Source: Rhodamnia argentea (lineage: Eukaryota > Streptophyta > Magnoliopsida > Myrtales > Myrtaceae). Taken from it: a DNA stretch of 64,000 nt. The notes beneath the pieces were generated by a model. That model was not told where the DNA came from, did no database searches, and saw only the letters and a program-made list of their open reading frames with translations. This document shows, piece after piece, positions 1 through 11,324 of the stretch (the stretch's first letter is position 1; each line of letters opens with the position of its first letter). A program made the position numbers and the translations under genes. The DNA lies in NCBI RefSeq assembly GCF_020921035.1, contig NC_063154.1, positions 7,192,001-7,256,000 on the forward strand, read 5' to 3'.

Positions 1-1186
1 TGCTGTCCAGCCTTGGTTTGGGGTCGATCAGCCTTTGTTTTACTATTATTTGAAGTTCTAATCTTGTATTAACTTATGTTAGATCATTCGGGAGTGTTTT
101 CTTGGCGAATCGAGCTTAAAAGAGACTGTTTTGGGCGCAATATCAAAGCTGCAAGCGTGCTAAAATTCAGCTTGGAAAATGTAAATTTCTCAAAGTTTTG
201 ATCGCTAATCGATGCTCGTTTACTTGGGAACTTGCATTATTGTTCTTAGGTTTCCTTTGAACATGTTTGATTTGTGATTGAAGTTGCAAAAAATTCTTTT
301 TCTATTAATTCATGCAAGGACCGAAAGTTGCTATATGATGCACATAAAATTCTGATTTTTTCGGATAAAATCAATTTGTTCATGTGATTGGTTGAATTTT
401 GTGATATTCTTGTGAATCGATCGAATTTGATCGAAACTGTATTTTTTCTCAAGTTAAACTTTGTTCAATCGTTTTCAAAGTGAAACATTTATGAAGTTAC
501 TCCGATCTTATTCAAAACTGAACTTGTTTGTCAACGAAATCCAAAAAACACGAAACCCCGAGAATATACACTCAAAAAATCTCACATCTAGACTAGGTTG
601 AGATAGAAATATCTCCGGGAAAAAGAAACTTTCAGATTTAAAGTAGATCGGGAGAGAAAAGTTTCCAAATAGGAGGAAATCAAGAAAAAGAGATAAAGAA
701 GCAAAACAACTTAAAGAAAAAAGGAGAGGAGGAAGAGAGAGAGATAGAGAGAGAAAAGTCCCTTGCTCTCCCTCAGATTTGCTGGTGGCGGCTGGAAACC
801 CTAGAGGGTGGAGAAGGGGAGAGAGAAAAAGGTTTTTTTATGTTACTCAGACTTTAGGGGTGAATAGATTGCAGCGTCTCGTGGAGCAAGGCTCGTTCTA
901 GTTCAATCTCTTGTCCAATTTCCCCTCGCGACCAATTCGAGTAACTTTAGTTTCTACAGCACGTTTTCAGCTGAAGCCGCGACCAACGAAGGACTTCTCA
1001 AATTCATTATTGTCATCATGCATCACATCGGCTCCACCGACGCCACTACATGCTTTGATTTCTAATCGGGATGGGTTGATTGGACGTACTGCAATAATTA
1101 CGCAAATCTTGATTTTTGGCATGATTCCTGACCAAGAGTTTTTTTTTTTTTGGGTCAGAAACAACTATTTTTATTTATGCGTAAGA
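1..1186. other. Intergenic, no gene recognised
   Basis: AT-rich sequence without a convincing coding exon. A purine-rich GA tract with AAACCCTAG lies at about 720-830, which resembles a plant 5' leader, but I see no start codon followed by a credible protein. A T13 run at about 1139-1153 followed by GGGTCA marks the poly(A) end of the minus-strand retroelement remnant next door. Confidence 0.5.
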
Positions 1187-1706
1187 TTAGCCCATGGGCC
1201 TATCAAGAGGTGCATCCTCGCGGAGCAAATCAAAGAGTGAACGAGGGGGGATAACGCCCAGTTTTGTGGGATGCCCTTTTCTTAGATCGGCTTTTGCAAC
1301 GCAGCCAGCTGCCGAGTTTGAAACTCGTGCACAATCGGCTATCAACAGTGAAGAGAATTGAGAAATTAGCTCCACACAGGCGTTGATGAACGGTCGTACT
1401 TTCTCCACGGTAAGTGATTTATACTCTTTAAAGCGTTGAGTAGAAGTACATTGTCGGTCTCCACGATCAACGTCTCTTGTTTCATTGGGAGTAGAAAAAT
1501 TAAGGTTTCGGTCAGCGCTCTGGCCTCTGTTTGCAATGCCGAAAATGCCGGTACCGATTTCGTGAAACCATCGACAAGGATTCGAGCGGAGTCGCGACAT
1601 ACTGAAAGCTATCGCACCTTCCATGGAGCCTTCCGGAAAGGCACCGTCGATGTTGACTTTTAAAGTTCCATCCTTTAAAATCGACGAAGAGTTTAGACAA
1701 AGCCAA
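1187..1706 (-). pseudogene. Decayed RNase H-like (RVT_3) retroelement remnant
   Basis: Read on the minus strand, two overlapping frames together resemble the RNase H domain found at the end of plant non-LTR retrotransposons and related host proteins. The start of the domain (NxDGAFPEG-like, near 1655-1640) lies in one frame and continues in another. The C-terminal part, about residues 60-140 of the frame at 1187-1624, has the family-like stretch with CARVSNSAAGCVAKADLRKG and the typical PPRSLFDLLREDA ending. Several frameshifts separate the parts, so no functional protein can be made. Past the minus-strand end there is a GGGCTAATC segment and then an A13 run (1139-1153), as expected for the poly(A) 3' end of a retroposed copy. 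I cannot tell whether the parent was a LINE or an RNase H-like host gene. Confidence 0.55.
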
Positions 1707-2820
1707 TAATTGATGGGATTAGAGACGGCTGTGGGGATCAGAAGAATTTGTGCTTCTTAAAATTGCAATCGTAATAAGGGAATGACATTTGAGGGCATAC
1801 GTTGTTTTCCTGTTACATAATGGAGATATCGATTTTAGCCTCTTAAGTTTAGGGTAATAAAGTCCGTTCCCACCCCAAAAAAAAAAAAAGATTGTCTGTG
1901 TAGCCTATTTGGGTATGAAAATAGCACAATCCCAATACTTTATGGGCTGAGATGGGTGTACCAAGTGGTGCCAAGATACGTATTCTTGTGTATTTCCAAG
2001 TTATGTAACCCCGACGTGATTCGTACATCCCATTTGATGGGTCCAACCCGAAACATAATTACTTGAATAATATTTGGAGGGAAGATTTCGTTTTTGGTGA
2101 CTTTAATTAATGAAATCGACGTCCTTGATATAGTTGTTGAACAATGTCGGTTAATTTGGAAGACGACCGGCAAGATTCTAAAATCTATCTCTTTTTTCCT
2201 TTAATTTATGAGAAAATTCAAAATTAATTATAAATAATTAAACAAAAAAATATAGACTAATAACACTATATGATGATGATTTTATACCAATACGATGGGT
2301 GATGTCATTAATCAAGTCAACACAATACATGTAACCGAACGGGTCAATTTTAGATTAGGCGAGTTGGATTCATACACGATCCGCTCGACAATTGTGTCGA
2401 GTGGGGGTGACACGACCACGACATGAACACGATTACCGATCAGCTTAAACTCAAACTTGCTAATTCAGCATCATGTTGCTTAAACTCAAACTCCTAGGGT
2501 GGACCTAAGATTCGAGATTTAGGCGACGGGTGCGGTGAAGATTTCGAAATTATGGGCCTACGACGAAAAACTGCTGGATCGGGCTTGCTTCGCACTTCAA
2601 GTACTACGGGCCTATCTCCTCTAATTGTAATGGGCCGTACCAGCCTGGCAATTGGCTGGATCCTGAGCCTGGCAAGGTACCGACGCGCTCATGCCAGTCC
2701 ACCCACCCCACAGAGGCTCGAAGGTAAGTGGAGACAAGCTTGGATGAGAGCAGTTCTGTAAGGTTCGACTCAACTCGATTTGGTCTCCAATCAGGCCCTC
2801 CAAGGCCCAAAAAAGATTGA
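1707..2820. other. Intergenic, repeat-like, no gene
   Basis: No credible ORF. An AATAAA-containing stretch ends in A13 at about 1879-1891, which looks like a second retroposed poly(A) tail on the plus strand. The segment about 2280-2470 has palindromic GTGTCGAGTGGGGGTGACACGACCACGACATG composition and repeated 'cttaaactcaaactc', typical of dispersed plant repeats. I could not define ends or a duplication. Confidence 0.4.
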
Positions 2821-2829
2821 CGCGATTTA

Positions 2830-3210
2830 ATTTTGGGAAAATAACACAAATGACATCCGAAACTTTGGCTTGACATACAATATGATCCTTGAACTTTTCA
2901 TTCATTCAATGCGATTCATGAACTTTAGCCCATTGTATAACGTTATCCCTAAATTTTTAAATTTGATCATTGAACTTTTTGTGCGTATTCAATTTAGTCA
3001 TCGTAATACATGAAGATAGTTAATGTTATCCCTAAACATGTTTATATAGTCTAATGATCAAATTAAATATGTACCAAAAGTTCAAAGATCATATCGAACA
3101 AATTAAAAGTTTTGATGATCACATTGCACGTTAGGGCAAAGTTTGGGGACCGTATTAAATAAATTAAAAGTTCAGTGGCCAAATTACATATTTTATCGTT
3201 TTATTTTATT
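2830..3210. repeat. Inverted-repeat (MITE-like) element
   Basis: The two halves are imperfect reverse complements. The left half repeats phrases such as 'atgatccttgaactttt' and 'gcgattcatgaacttt'. The right half carries their reverse complements ('aaaagttcaaagatcatat', 'aaaagttcagtggcc'). This layout is that of a non-autonomous fold-back element. The ends and target duplication are not clear, so the superfamily is unassigned. Confidence 0.5.
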
Positions 3211-5439
3211 TTTTATTTTTCATTTTTGTTAATGGGAGGGCCTAAACAAAAAATGGGGCCCAATTTGGACATGCTTATTGACCACCTCTGTGAAAAACTA
3301 ATTTGAAAAAAAGTTAATTAGATTTAGACCTACCCAATTTTTAACAGGCTCTCCAGTTAGATTTGGACACGTGTTCGGCAAACCCAACACTCACGCAAAT
3401 CACTGTCGCCGGTGCCTTCGCCCTGCCTGGGTCCTCTATCAATCGCCATTCCTTTTCTCTCCTCTTTATGAGCGTGCACGAGTCCACGAGTTTGCCTAAT
3501 AAAATGAGCAAAAATTACGGACGAGCGGTTCTAGATTCCATATAAATCCCACAAGTTCCTCATTTTTTGAAATCTATAATATACTCCGCATATCTTAAAA
3601 CCTATAACTTATCATATCAAAGGTTCTAAGGTCTATTTCGGGTTTCACCTAAATTCCATATGTATTCTTAGTTAAACGATTACATTGAATAATTATATTT
3701 AATGACCATCACCCGCTATTAAAATCCTCTTATTAGAACTTATATTTAGACACACGATAAATATGAAACATTAATAAAGTATAAGTCTCAATAATAAAGT
3801 GGTTCCAGATTATCGGATACCATGGAATACCACAGGATGACAAGAATAAATATATCAAGAAAAAAATAAAAACTTGCTCTAGGTTCCACCTACCCGTCGA
3901 AACGGGTTCTCTCATTTTTGGAACCCGGCACCTACCCTATATACCCTAGAACTCGAAACCGATCTGTTCCCACCAATCTAGTTCTCCAAGATCTAGGTTC
4001 TACCCCGAAGCCATATTCACCCCTAGCAAAAATGCAACAAAAGAAGGTTTCGATCTTGCTTTCTATCTTGGAAAATGCTTTTTTGACGGTGCTATCGTTG
4101 ATGGTACAATATCGATCATAGATTCACGGACTATCACGGCGTGTTTTGCATAAAGTACTAATTGATTAAAAGATTTTGTGGTAAAAAATAACCGACAATA
4201 CTGTCGCCTATGTTGCACCGACACGACAATCGACACGACACACCGACACGTGATTCCTAAAAAAATAGCGAATTCCGACACGTTGTGTATTAAATATATA
4301 TTTTTATATTATCATGTATATATAAGAATATCATATGTGAGTTTCTTCTTTTTCTTTTATTAGGAATTCACGATTAATTTTTTTTTTTTTTGTTGCTAGC
4401 TAGATATATTACTTAAGCATATATATATATTTTTAATAAATTTATATTTTTATCTTTAATTTATTAAAAATGCTTCAAATTGATCTTGTGTGTGTCGAAA
4501 TGGTGTGTCGGAATATTGGACTCGCATGTCATTGACGTGTTTGGAGTGCTAACCATATGTCGACTACATGTTGAAGTGTGTCGGACTCTCGAAGAGTATC
4601 AGACACGACACAACACGATATGAAAGCTCGCAAAAAGTGTCGATCTTTTTTAGACTAGGAAACTGTCTGGCTGGCTCCTTCTATCTTTCTTTTGAATTCT
4701 TTTCTGCCTCTGCCCGAAGCTTTCCCCATATGTATGGCCTTCAGATAAAGGGCAAAAGAAAAATGCAATCCTCGTTGTGCATGGCTCCGTACGTACATCG
4801 TGCTTTGACCCCAAAAGATCGTACTTAGGCGGGGGAGTAACGAGGAAGGGGAGGAATACCTCAGAAGAATGAAGAACAAACGAATTAGAATTAAATCATT
4901 GTGTGCAAATTGTTTTGCTGAAAACGATTCCTTCTATCTCGGAAGTTTAGTAATGAAAATGGAAAACTTTTCTCATCGAAAGTTACATACATATGGGTTT
5001 CATACTTAGAATTACGCATAGTTTACTTATCAAACTCTCCATTCACGCAAACCGCCCACGATGGATTACGTGCCAGCCTTGGAATTTTGAAGGATGCATA
5101 TTACCATGAGTATGGCATTCATACAACTCTATTGTCAATATGGAACTTTAAAGTTCGTAAAGTAAAATCCATTAATACTTGTGGTAAATCAAACTTACAG
5201 AGAGAGCATTGACCGTTAGTATCTCTAAACTTATCTCAACATGCCATCTATTATATAGGAAGATGTCTCATCGCTTGATTTCGACGTAGTAAGAACGCCT
5301 CGTCAACAGCATCCTAGAAATAATGCTTGGAAGTTTCATACACGTAACTACGTAAGTCTTGGTACCATGAAGGTCAGCTAAATTATCTGTGCCTATCCAC
5401 ACTACAGCTTCAGTTTTATTGCGTTTGCTCATCTGTGCT
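3211..5439. other. Intergenic, dispersed repeats
   Basis: No gene is supported. About 3540-4010 is rich in GGTTCC/GGAACC and 'cctatataccctagaactcgaaacc' phrases. About 4100-4640 carries repeated CGACACG/CGTGTCG motifs at both sides ('gaccgacacgacaatcgacacg' style left, 'atcagacacgacacaacacg' right), suggesting an old inverted-repeat element. The tract just left of 5440 is the 3' flank of the NIMIN-like gene. Confidence 0.4.
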
Positions 5440-5781
5440 CTATGAACCGGAAGCGACGTTGGCTTCGGGCGACGGTTCGGAGTTTAGATCCAGACCCAGG
5501 TCGTCGCTCCTCCCCCTCCTCCGCGGAGCTCCGTCGTCCTCCGGAAGAGCCTCCAGCTCAGAGAGCGTCAGCCTGCGCGACCCTTCCCCTTTCTTGCCCT
5601 TCTCGAAGTACTTGACCGCCGCGTGTATCCTCCCCAGGATGGCGTAGAACTCCTCCACTTCCTCCTCCGTCGCGTCCGCCGCCTGCTCTCCCGCGGCTGC
5701 ACTGTCCGGTCCCTTCAGTCCCTTCTTTCCGCCGCGCGCTGCGCCGTCGTCTTCTCGCTTCCTCCTCCTCCTACCGTCCAT
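5440..5781 (-). CDS. NIMIN-like NPR1-interacting protein
   Basis: The product is a 113-aa acidic/basic protein without introns in the predicted frame. It matches the small NIM1/NPR1-interacting (NIMIN) family, nuclear proteins that bind the salicylic-acid receptor NPR1 and damp PR-gene induction. Visible marks are a basic N-terminus (RRRRKR, residues 4-9, likely nuclear localisation), the family core EEEVEEFYAILGRIHAAVKY (residues 39-58), and a C-terminal EAR repression motif LGLDLN (residues 95-100) that fits TOPLESS-type co-repressor binding. Length and motif order are typical of the family. The ATG at 5781 is the first in frame. However, a good acceptor (CTCTTTTTCAG, ending at 5820) lies 38 nt upstream and the reading frame stays open to it, so an upstream coding exon is possible. 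The family assignment is fairly secure; which paralogue is not. Confidence 0.7.
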   Translation of the reverse strand: MDGRRRRKREDDGAARGGKKGLKGPDSAAAGEQAADATEEEVEEFYAILGRIHAAVKYFEKGKKGEGSRRLTLSELEALPEDDGAPRRRGRSDDLGLDLNSEPSPEANVASGS

Positions 5782-6100
5782 GAGCTCCTCCCGCGTGAGC
5801 CTGAAGTGCGACGAGTCACCTGAAAAAGAGAAATCGAGTTTTTGGTCGAAGAAGTCGAGTGGATAATGGGGAAAGTTGCCGTGCCCATTTGAAAAATCTC
5901 GAAGATTGGAGATGCTTTTAATGCGACGGGTCGGTCAGGTTGACTATTTCCCAGAGGCCGTCGTGCGTGGGACGGTGGCGATCATGCCGAGGGGTCGCGT
6001 CACTGACTTTTGCGAGGGGTGTTGCGAAACGAGGGTGATGCAAGCGGTGACGCAGGAAGACTGGAAAACGTGAGGCTAAGGCGCAGTTGAAAAGTCGAAG

Positions 6101-6110
6101 TCTATATAGT
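6101..6110 (-). promoter_or_regulatory. TATA box of the NIMIN-like gene
   Basis: ACTATATAGA on the minus strand, about 320 nt upstream of the NIMIN-like ATG. This implies transcription from about 6070 and a leader of roughly 290 nt. TGACG cores and a TTGACT W-box-like core (about 5938) occur between it and the ATG; these are the types of site used by TGA and WRKY factors, but their use here is inference. Confidence 0.5.
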
Positions 6111-6254
6111 CCTTGTTCTGCAACTTCTGCACGGATTGGCCTAGCGGTGGCCGCGGGCCAATGGGCGGGGAAAAAGAAAAGCAACAAGAAGTGCTGCGGG
6201 GCTGGGTCCGCCGGCACTTCGAGAAGAACGGCCTTCTCCGTTCCATCTTAAAAC

Positions 6255-6603
6255 TAGGGGTGCCAACAGGCTGAGTCGGCCCGAGTCTCGGCCTGGCCCT
6301 AGCTGGCCCGAAACAGAACAATACCGAGCTCGATCCAGCCGACCCGGACCCCGTCAGGTCAGGCTGGATTCTGATTTGATTCTTTTTTTCTTTTTCTTTT
6401 TTAAATCAAAATCAATTAACAAACCTATCAAATGACAGAATATATAAAAAAAATTAAATTAAAAAGAAAATATTGGTGTTAAAAAAAGTTAGGCGACGGG
6501 GTGGCCCGACCAGGCCCGAGTATCAAACCAGGCTAAAAAAGGCTCAAAAATTAAGTGAATTTTCGGGCCGGCCCGTCCGGTTTAGGCTTTTTTGACACCC
6601 CTA
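6255..6603. mobile_element. hAT-type MITE with 8-bp target duplication
   Basis: The element is 349 bp. It begins TAGGGGTGCCAA and ends with the inverted form TTGACACCCCTA, a terminus characteristic of hAT elements. The flanks are a perfect 8-bp direct repeat CTTAAAAC (6247-6254 and 6604-6611), the target-site length of hAT transposons. The interior is non-coding, with GC-rich GGGCCGGCCCG and CCCGAGTCTCGG palindromes and an AT-rich centre. It sits about 145 bp upstream of the NIMIN-like TATA box, so it may carry or displace regulatory sites. Confidence 0.9.
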
Positions 6604-6611
6604 CTTAAAAC

Positions 6612-9600
6612 TACGGTTACCCAAGATTAACTTCTACTTACTTATACTTTCGAAGTTGGAGTTGAATTCCTCGATCACTTTTTCGATCTCGTGAGATCAT
6701 TGTTCATCTACAGCCCTTTTTCTGCACGTGACAAGGCGGTTAGAAATCACATCGGTTTTACTCTAATTCACGTTAGGTTGTGCGGTGGTAACATGCTCAC
6801 ATGATTGACTACTAATTAATCATAGTAACATTGACTGTCATGAAACGTACTTATTCTCATTTGAAGAAAGATAGTTTGTTAGAGTTTGGTACCCTAGGCC
6901 TGCAATTTGTTAGGTACGCGCGCACGTCGCTTGGCCTTACTAGAGCATCCAACAATCTCTCGATGAATAGCTATTTCAAGGTTAGATGACAGACACCTCT
7001 TAATTACAACTAGAGAGGAACAAGATTTGCTTGTGTCAAGACATTTTGGTGTAGCAAGTTCTTATGGGATGCTCCGGCACGTTTGTTTTGCGGAGGATTA
7101 ACGTTTTCGAAAGGCCGTTTTCTTAAAAGCAGCCGCTCGCATCACTTACGGAAACTTCAATAAACGTAAATGTTCGGGTGCAATGTTTCAAATCATTTCT
7201 AGTTTGCAAAACGGACGGACGGGAGATACGACCCTTTCCGATCTACGTTTACAGGTCATCACGTAATTTGGATACGGCTGGGGAGGCCGGATGAATTTGT
7301 GGACAAGAACCTTCCAAACGACGCGTCGTTCTTCTTTCAGTGGGCTCATTCGATTGGGTCTACTCGGGGCTGGATTGTCGAACCAAAAATTGAAGGTCAG
7401 GTCAGAGCTTCGAGTCTTCAAACTCCATCCAAGCCCACATTGAGTTACAGATCCGACGCGGGCATAAATTTGGGCCCATTGGTATGGGCTTTCTCACAGT
7501 CGGATTTCGACCCGGCGGCACCGTTAGCTGCGCGACGATCCTACCGGAGGTAGGGCCAACAATCTGCGTCAGTGTTTCAAAGTCACATATCTCCGTGTCA
7601 AAGCGTTTCCACCGGATGGCTCGAATCGAGGCTGCGACGATGGTCCGGTCGCGATGAAATATCCGAAAATTTTTGCTCGACTCATCGCGGCCGCGATGCC
7701 CGTCACATCACCAAACTTCTTTCTTTCACCGTCGAATCAAGAATTACTTAGCCGCACAGCCGGAACATCCGCCTGACATGTGCTCGTGGTCGACCCTTCC
7801 CGATCTCTTGTAGAACCCCACGGAGCGATTCATGTGTTGGATCTCCGTCTTTACTTCATCGGGCACTCAATAATTCATTCGCTTCCCACTTCCCCACAAT
7901 AATGTCTGTCCGTCGTGGGCAGGCAGGACACACCTCTGCAAAGTACTTCGTGCATTAGCTTCTTCGCACTGCTTTCCCCCAACTTTTTCTTTCTTTAATT
8001 TTTGGAAGAGACCTCTGGCAGAAACCGTAAAGGAATTTGTCCCATGTTTTCGTTTTCGAATGATATGTTTCTCCAATTCTTCACAAAAAAAAGAAGAAAA
8101 TCGACGACATTGAACATGTACCAATAATACATAAATCACATTGAATAAATTAAAAATTTATAATTCATTTGTGCCATTTTTCCTTAGAATTACGATCAAA
8201 CATACGTTGCTACAGTCGCCCCAGATAAAAGATAAAAAAAGACAGCCAACGATACGATGATTGATGGCATCCCCTGTTTTTTAGCATGGCGAGGCCAACT
8301 TGAAAGGACTAGCTTTGTGTCCACCACCTACATAAGCTACCTCGTATCCACATCTAGCCAATCTAGATCAGATTCGATCCTTCGGAAAAATCCCAAATCC
8401 GCAATCTCAAGAATTTCTTCCTCTCAACCCTTCTTTCGCTCTTGCTCCGAAAGTGAAGTCATGCATCGGCTGGCAGCGGCATGCGAACTAAAAACCGACT
8501 TTGGACCATACGACATGACCACGACTAATCGGTTCGATTCAAATTGGACCACCGCGGCTCCCCCAATCAATGCAATCTAACATCGACATCGAGTAATGTT
8601 TTAAAAATATTGTAATGACATAATCGACGATGGTAATTAATTAAGCTAGATTGAATAATGTTGTTAAGGACAAATCCCAATGTGCCACATGGCCGGAGAA
8701 AAGACGGGCCACGTACGCTTTTGCGTTTACTCTGTGTTATCTTCACGAGACCCATCAAGCGTGTGGACACTGTGGTATAGTACTCCCACCCCTTTCTCTC
8801 TGTCCCTATTTTAATTCAGACATGTTGAGTACATTTGGAGATTATCAGAGCATAACGACAACTATGCGCCTTAGGATCCATATAATCTTATCTTAATCAT
8901 TCCGCTAAGAAAGACATTGTGAGGTTCCTTCATTCGCCGGGATAGAGCCCACCTGTCCCCACCTGAGCTCTGTTCCTCTGAATTTTCAGCGATTTGGCTT
9001 CTACTGGACTTATATGTTGTTTATTGAAATGAAAGAAGTATTGGCTTCGAGATTTGGCAAACCGGAACATGATTTTGTTTCTTCTTCTCTTCCGTTTTCA
9101 GTTTTGCCCTTTTGCGCTAGGTGCATTGGTGAGTTTAGTCGTGGGCAGATTTTGCAATCGGTACAGTTCCATATGGTCGTGAACTTACGACAGCCATGCA
9201 ATTGAGTCTTCAAATTTGTTCAATTTGTACAATCGAGTTTAACTTATCCAGTTTGTGCAATTCAATGCCATTTTGTTGTTTGTTCTGTTAATAAGTATGC
9301 TGACATGGAATTTCAAGGTCAAGAAAATAAAAATTAGGACAAAAAACAAAGTATAAAACTTGTTAATAGAATATGTTTTTAAGCATCCAAAATTAGGAAG
9401 ATGTAGTTTTTTTTTATCGAAAGGGAAAATATAGTTAAGCAACCGACTATTTACTCTCATCTTTGCCCTTTTGCCATGTCTCTGCAGCACCGCAGCTCCT
9501 TTGTCGCCATCTCGTTGCTCGTCGTCGACGCAATACTCAAAGCGGTCGCGGCCTTGGAGGAATTGGTACTGACTTCCACTCATTGCGTTTAATTTTAGAT

Positions 9601-11216
9601 TATACTAACCTCTCTCCTTCCTTCCAACTTGAACAATGCTAGTGATTTAATAATCAACAGTGTCCAAGGATCACAATGATTTCTCCTTTTCTTTTGGGTC
9701 GAATCCAATATCATATGATAACGGCAGGAAACTGTTGGCCACCGCGTATCCTAAGCAAGGGCACTCGAGACCCGTGTTCCAAGCGACAAATGCAAGGCTA
9801 CCTGCTCCTCTCTCTCTCTCTATCTCGTACGCGACAAAAATGAATTAGAAGTTTTCTTAGCACATCTCCTGGAGATCGTTATTCGCAAAATTTCTGCCAA
9901 TTTGACAGAGAGATACGCATTGATAGGAACTAACATCTGTACATACTCGTTCATATGCATTCTAATGGTTTCTTCCTTCTTGGGTGTTGCAGCAATCCAG
10001 ACATGTGCCCCTGTTTCTGCGTATTCTAATCTCAGGCTCGACACTCATCCTTTTCTTTTCTCTGCTCCAGTTGAGATAAAAGACAAGATCCTAAGTTGTT
10101 TCGGTATATGTATGGGGACTGGCTTTTTGTGGCGGCAATCTGCTCAACTATGAGTTTTTTTTTTTTCCTTACGGTAACAGGCTCTGTTTCTTCGATGGTA
10201 TTTTGGGCAAGCACATAAACAAAACATAATTGAGCAACACAGCATCTCGCTAAAATCTAATGGGATTTGCAAGGTAGGGACGCGGGATCAGGAAGTTTCC
10301 GATTTCTTGCTATTTTAGACTTTAGAGAGCAAGAAACCATGAGAAGATTCTAGTCTAGGACTGTGAGTGCCGGGAATCGTTCTCGCTCGACAGAGACTGC
10401 CACAAATGGGGCTGTGGCCAGAGGAGGAGAAGAGGACGACCTTCCCATGGACCGGACCTGAAAGGGAAGGTGATCGGAGGACGACGTGATTTGGACTGAG
10501 TGCTCCTCGAATCACGGTCGACTTTGGTCACTGGACCTAACATCACCAGCTTCGCCAGCACATGCACGAGTCTACTGAATTCGGAGGGCGACAGAGTCTA
10601 CGAAGTTCGCCATCACATTCTCATTAACCGAAATTAAATGCTAAAGAAAACAAAAAAAGCAACTTTTACGCAGGAACTATTGCACGAGAGATGACTTATC
10701 CATCCACATGTTTATGTCGGTGGGAGTTCTGCTGATCCAAGCTCCATAGCTAATTTGCCAGAAAGGCATTTTCTGCTGACAACGGTTTTGGTTTTTCATT
10801 GAACACGACGACCGTCGAGATGAAAAAAGAAAAAAAAAATCATCTTTTTGACTCCCAAACTACTTCCTCAATCACCCAAAAGAGAAACATTCATTAGCAT
10901 AAATGCAATAAAATAACTCGTCTAAGATACGATTTTCACACATGGAAAGATGAAATCTTCTATGCAGAGAACGTTTGGATGAGTCTGTCAATTTTGGAAA
11001 TCCATGATGCACTTGTCGAGATTAGGAGAATCGCTTGACTAATCTTGATGTAATTGAATTGAGCTCAATTTTTTTGGAATTGTGGAAGGGCATTTAATCT
11101 AGTAAATCCTAATCCACAGGCAGAGGTGGAATTGTGGAAAGGGCAAAAAGAGAATAAAGATGTTCAGATAGACTCATCCCACCTCCCATTTTGTCTCTCC
11201 ATGACTCCTTCAAACT
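6612..11216. other. Intergenic between NIMIN-like gene and XYL1
   Basis: No exon is supported. There are short open frames on both strands (for example at 8257-8580 and 9239-9583), but none shows a recognisable domain or codon pattern. Poly-T runs at about 9409 and 10154 and a poly-A-rich stretch at about 10825 are the only obvious low-complexity features. The last few hundred bases are the presumed XYL1 promoter. Confidence 0.45.
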
Positions 11217-11226
11217 CCTATTAAAA
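11217..11226 (+). promoter_or_regulatory. Possible XYL1 TATA-like box
   Basis: CTATTAAAAC lies about 100 nt before the XYL1 start codon, followed by a CT/CA-rich leader of ordinary plant type. It is the only TATA-like hexamer at a suitable distance. The assignment is tentative. Confidence 0.35.
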
Positions 11227-11324
11227 CCCAATCCAATCCCTCTCTTTCCAATACAGTTCCAGCAAAAAGCTCACTCGCTCTTCCCAGTTCAGTCTCGACG
11301 CAGAGCACTTAGAGCGAGCACTAA

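Noticed and set aside
8257-8580. 107-aa open frame
   Set aside because: No recognisable domain, ordinary AT composition, no supporting context.
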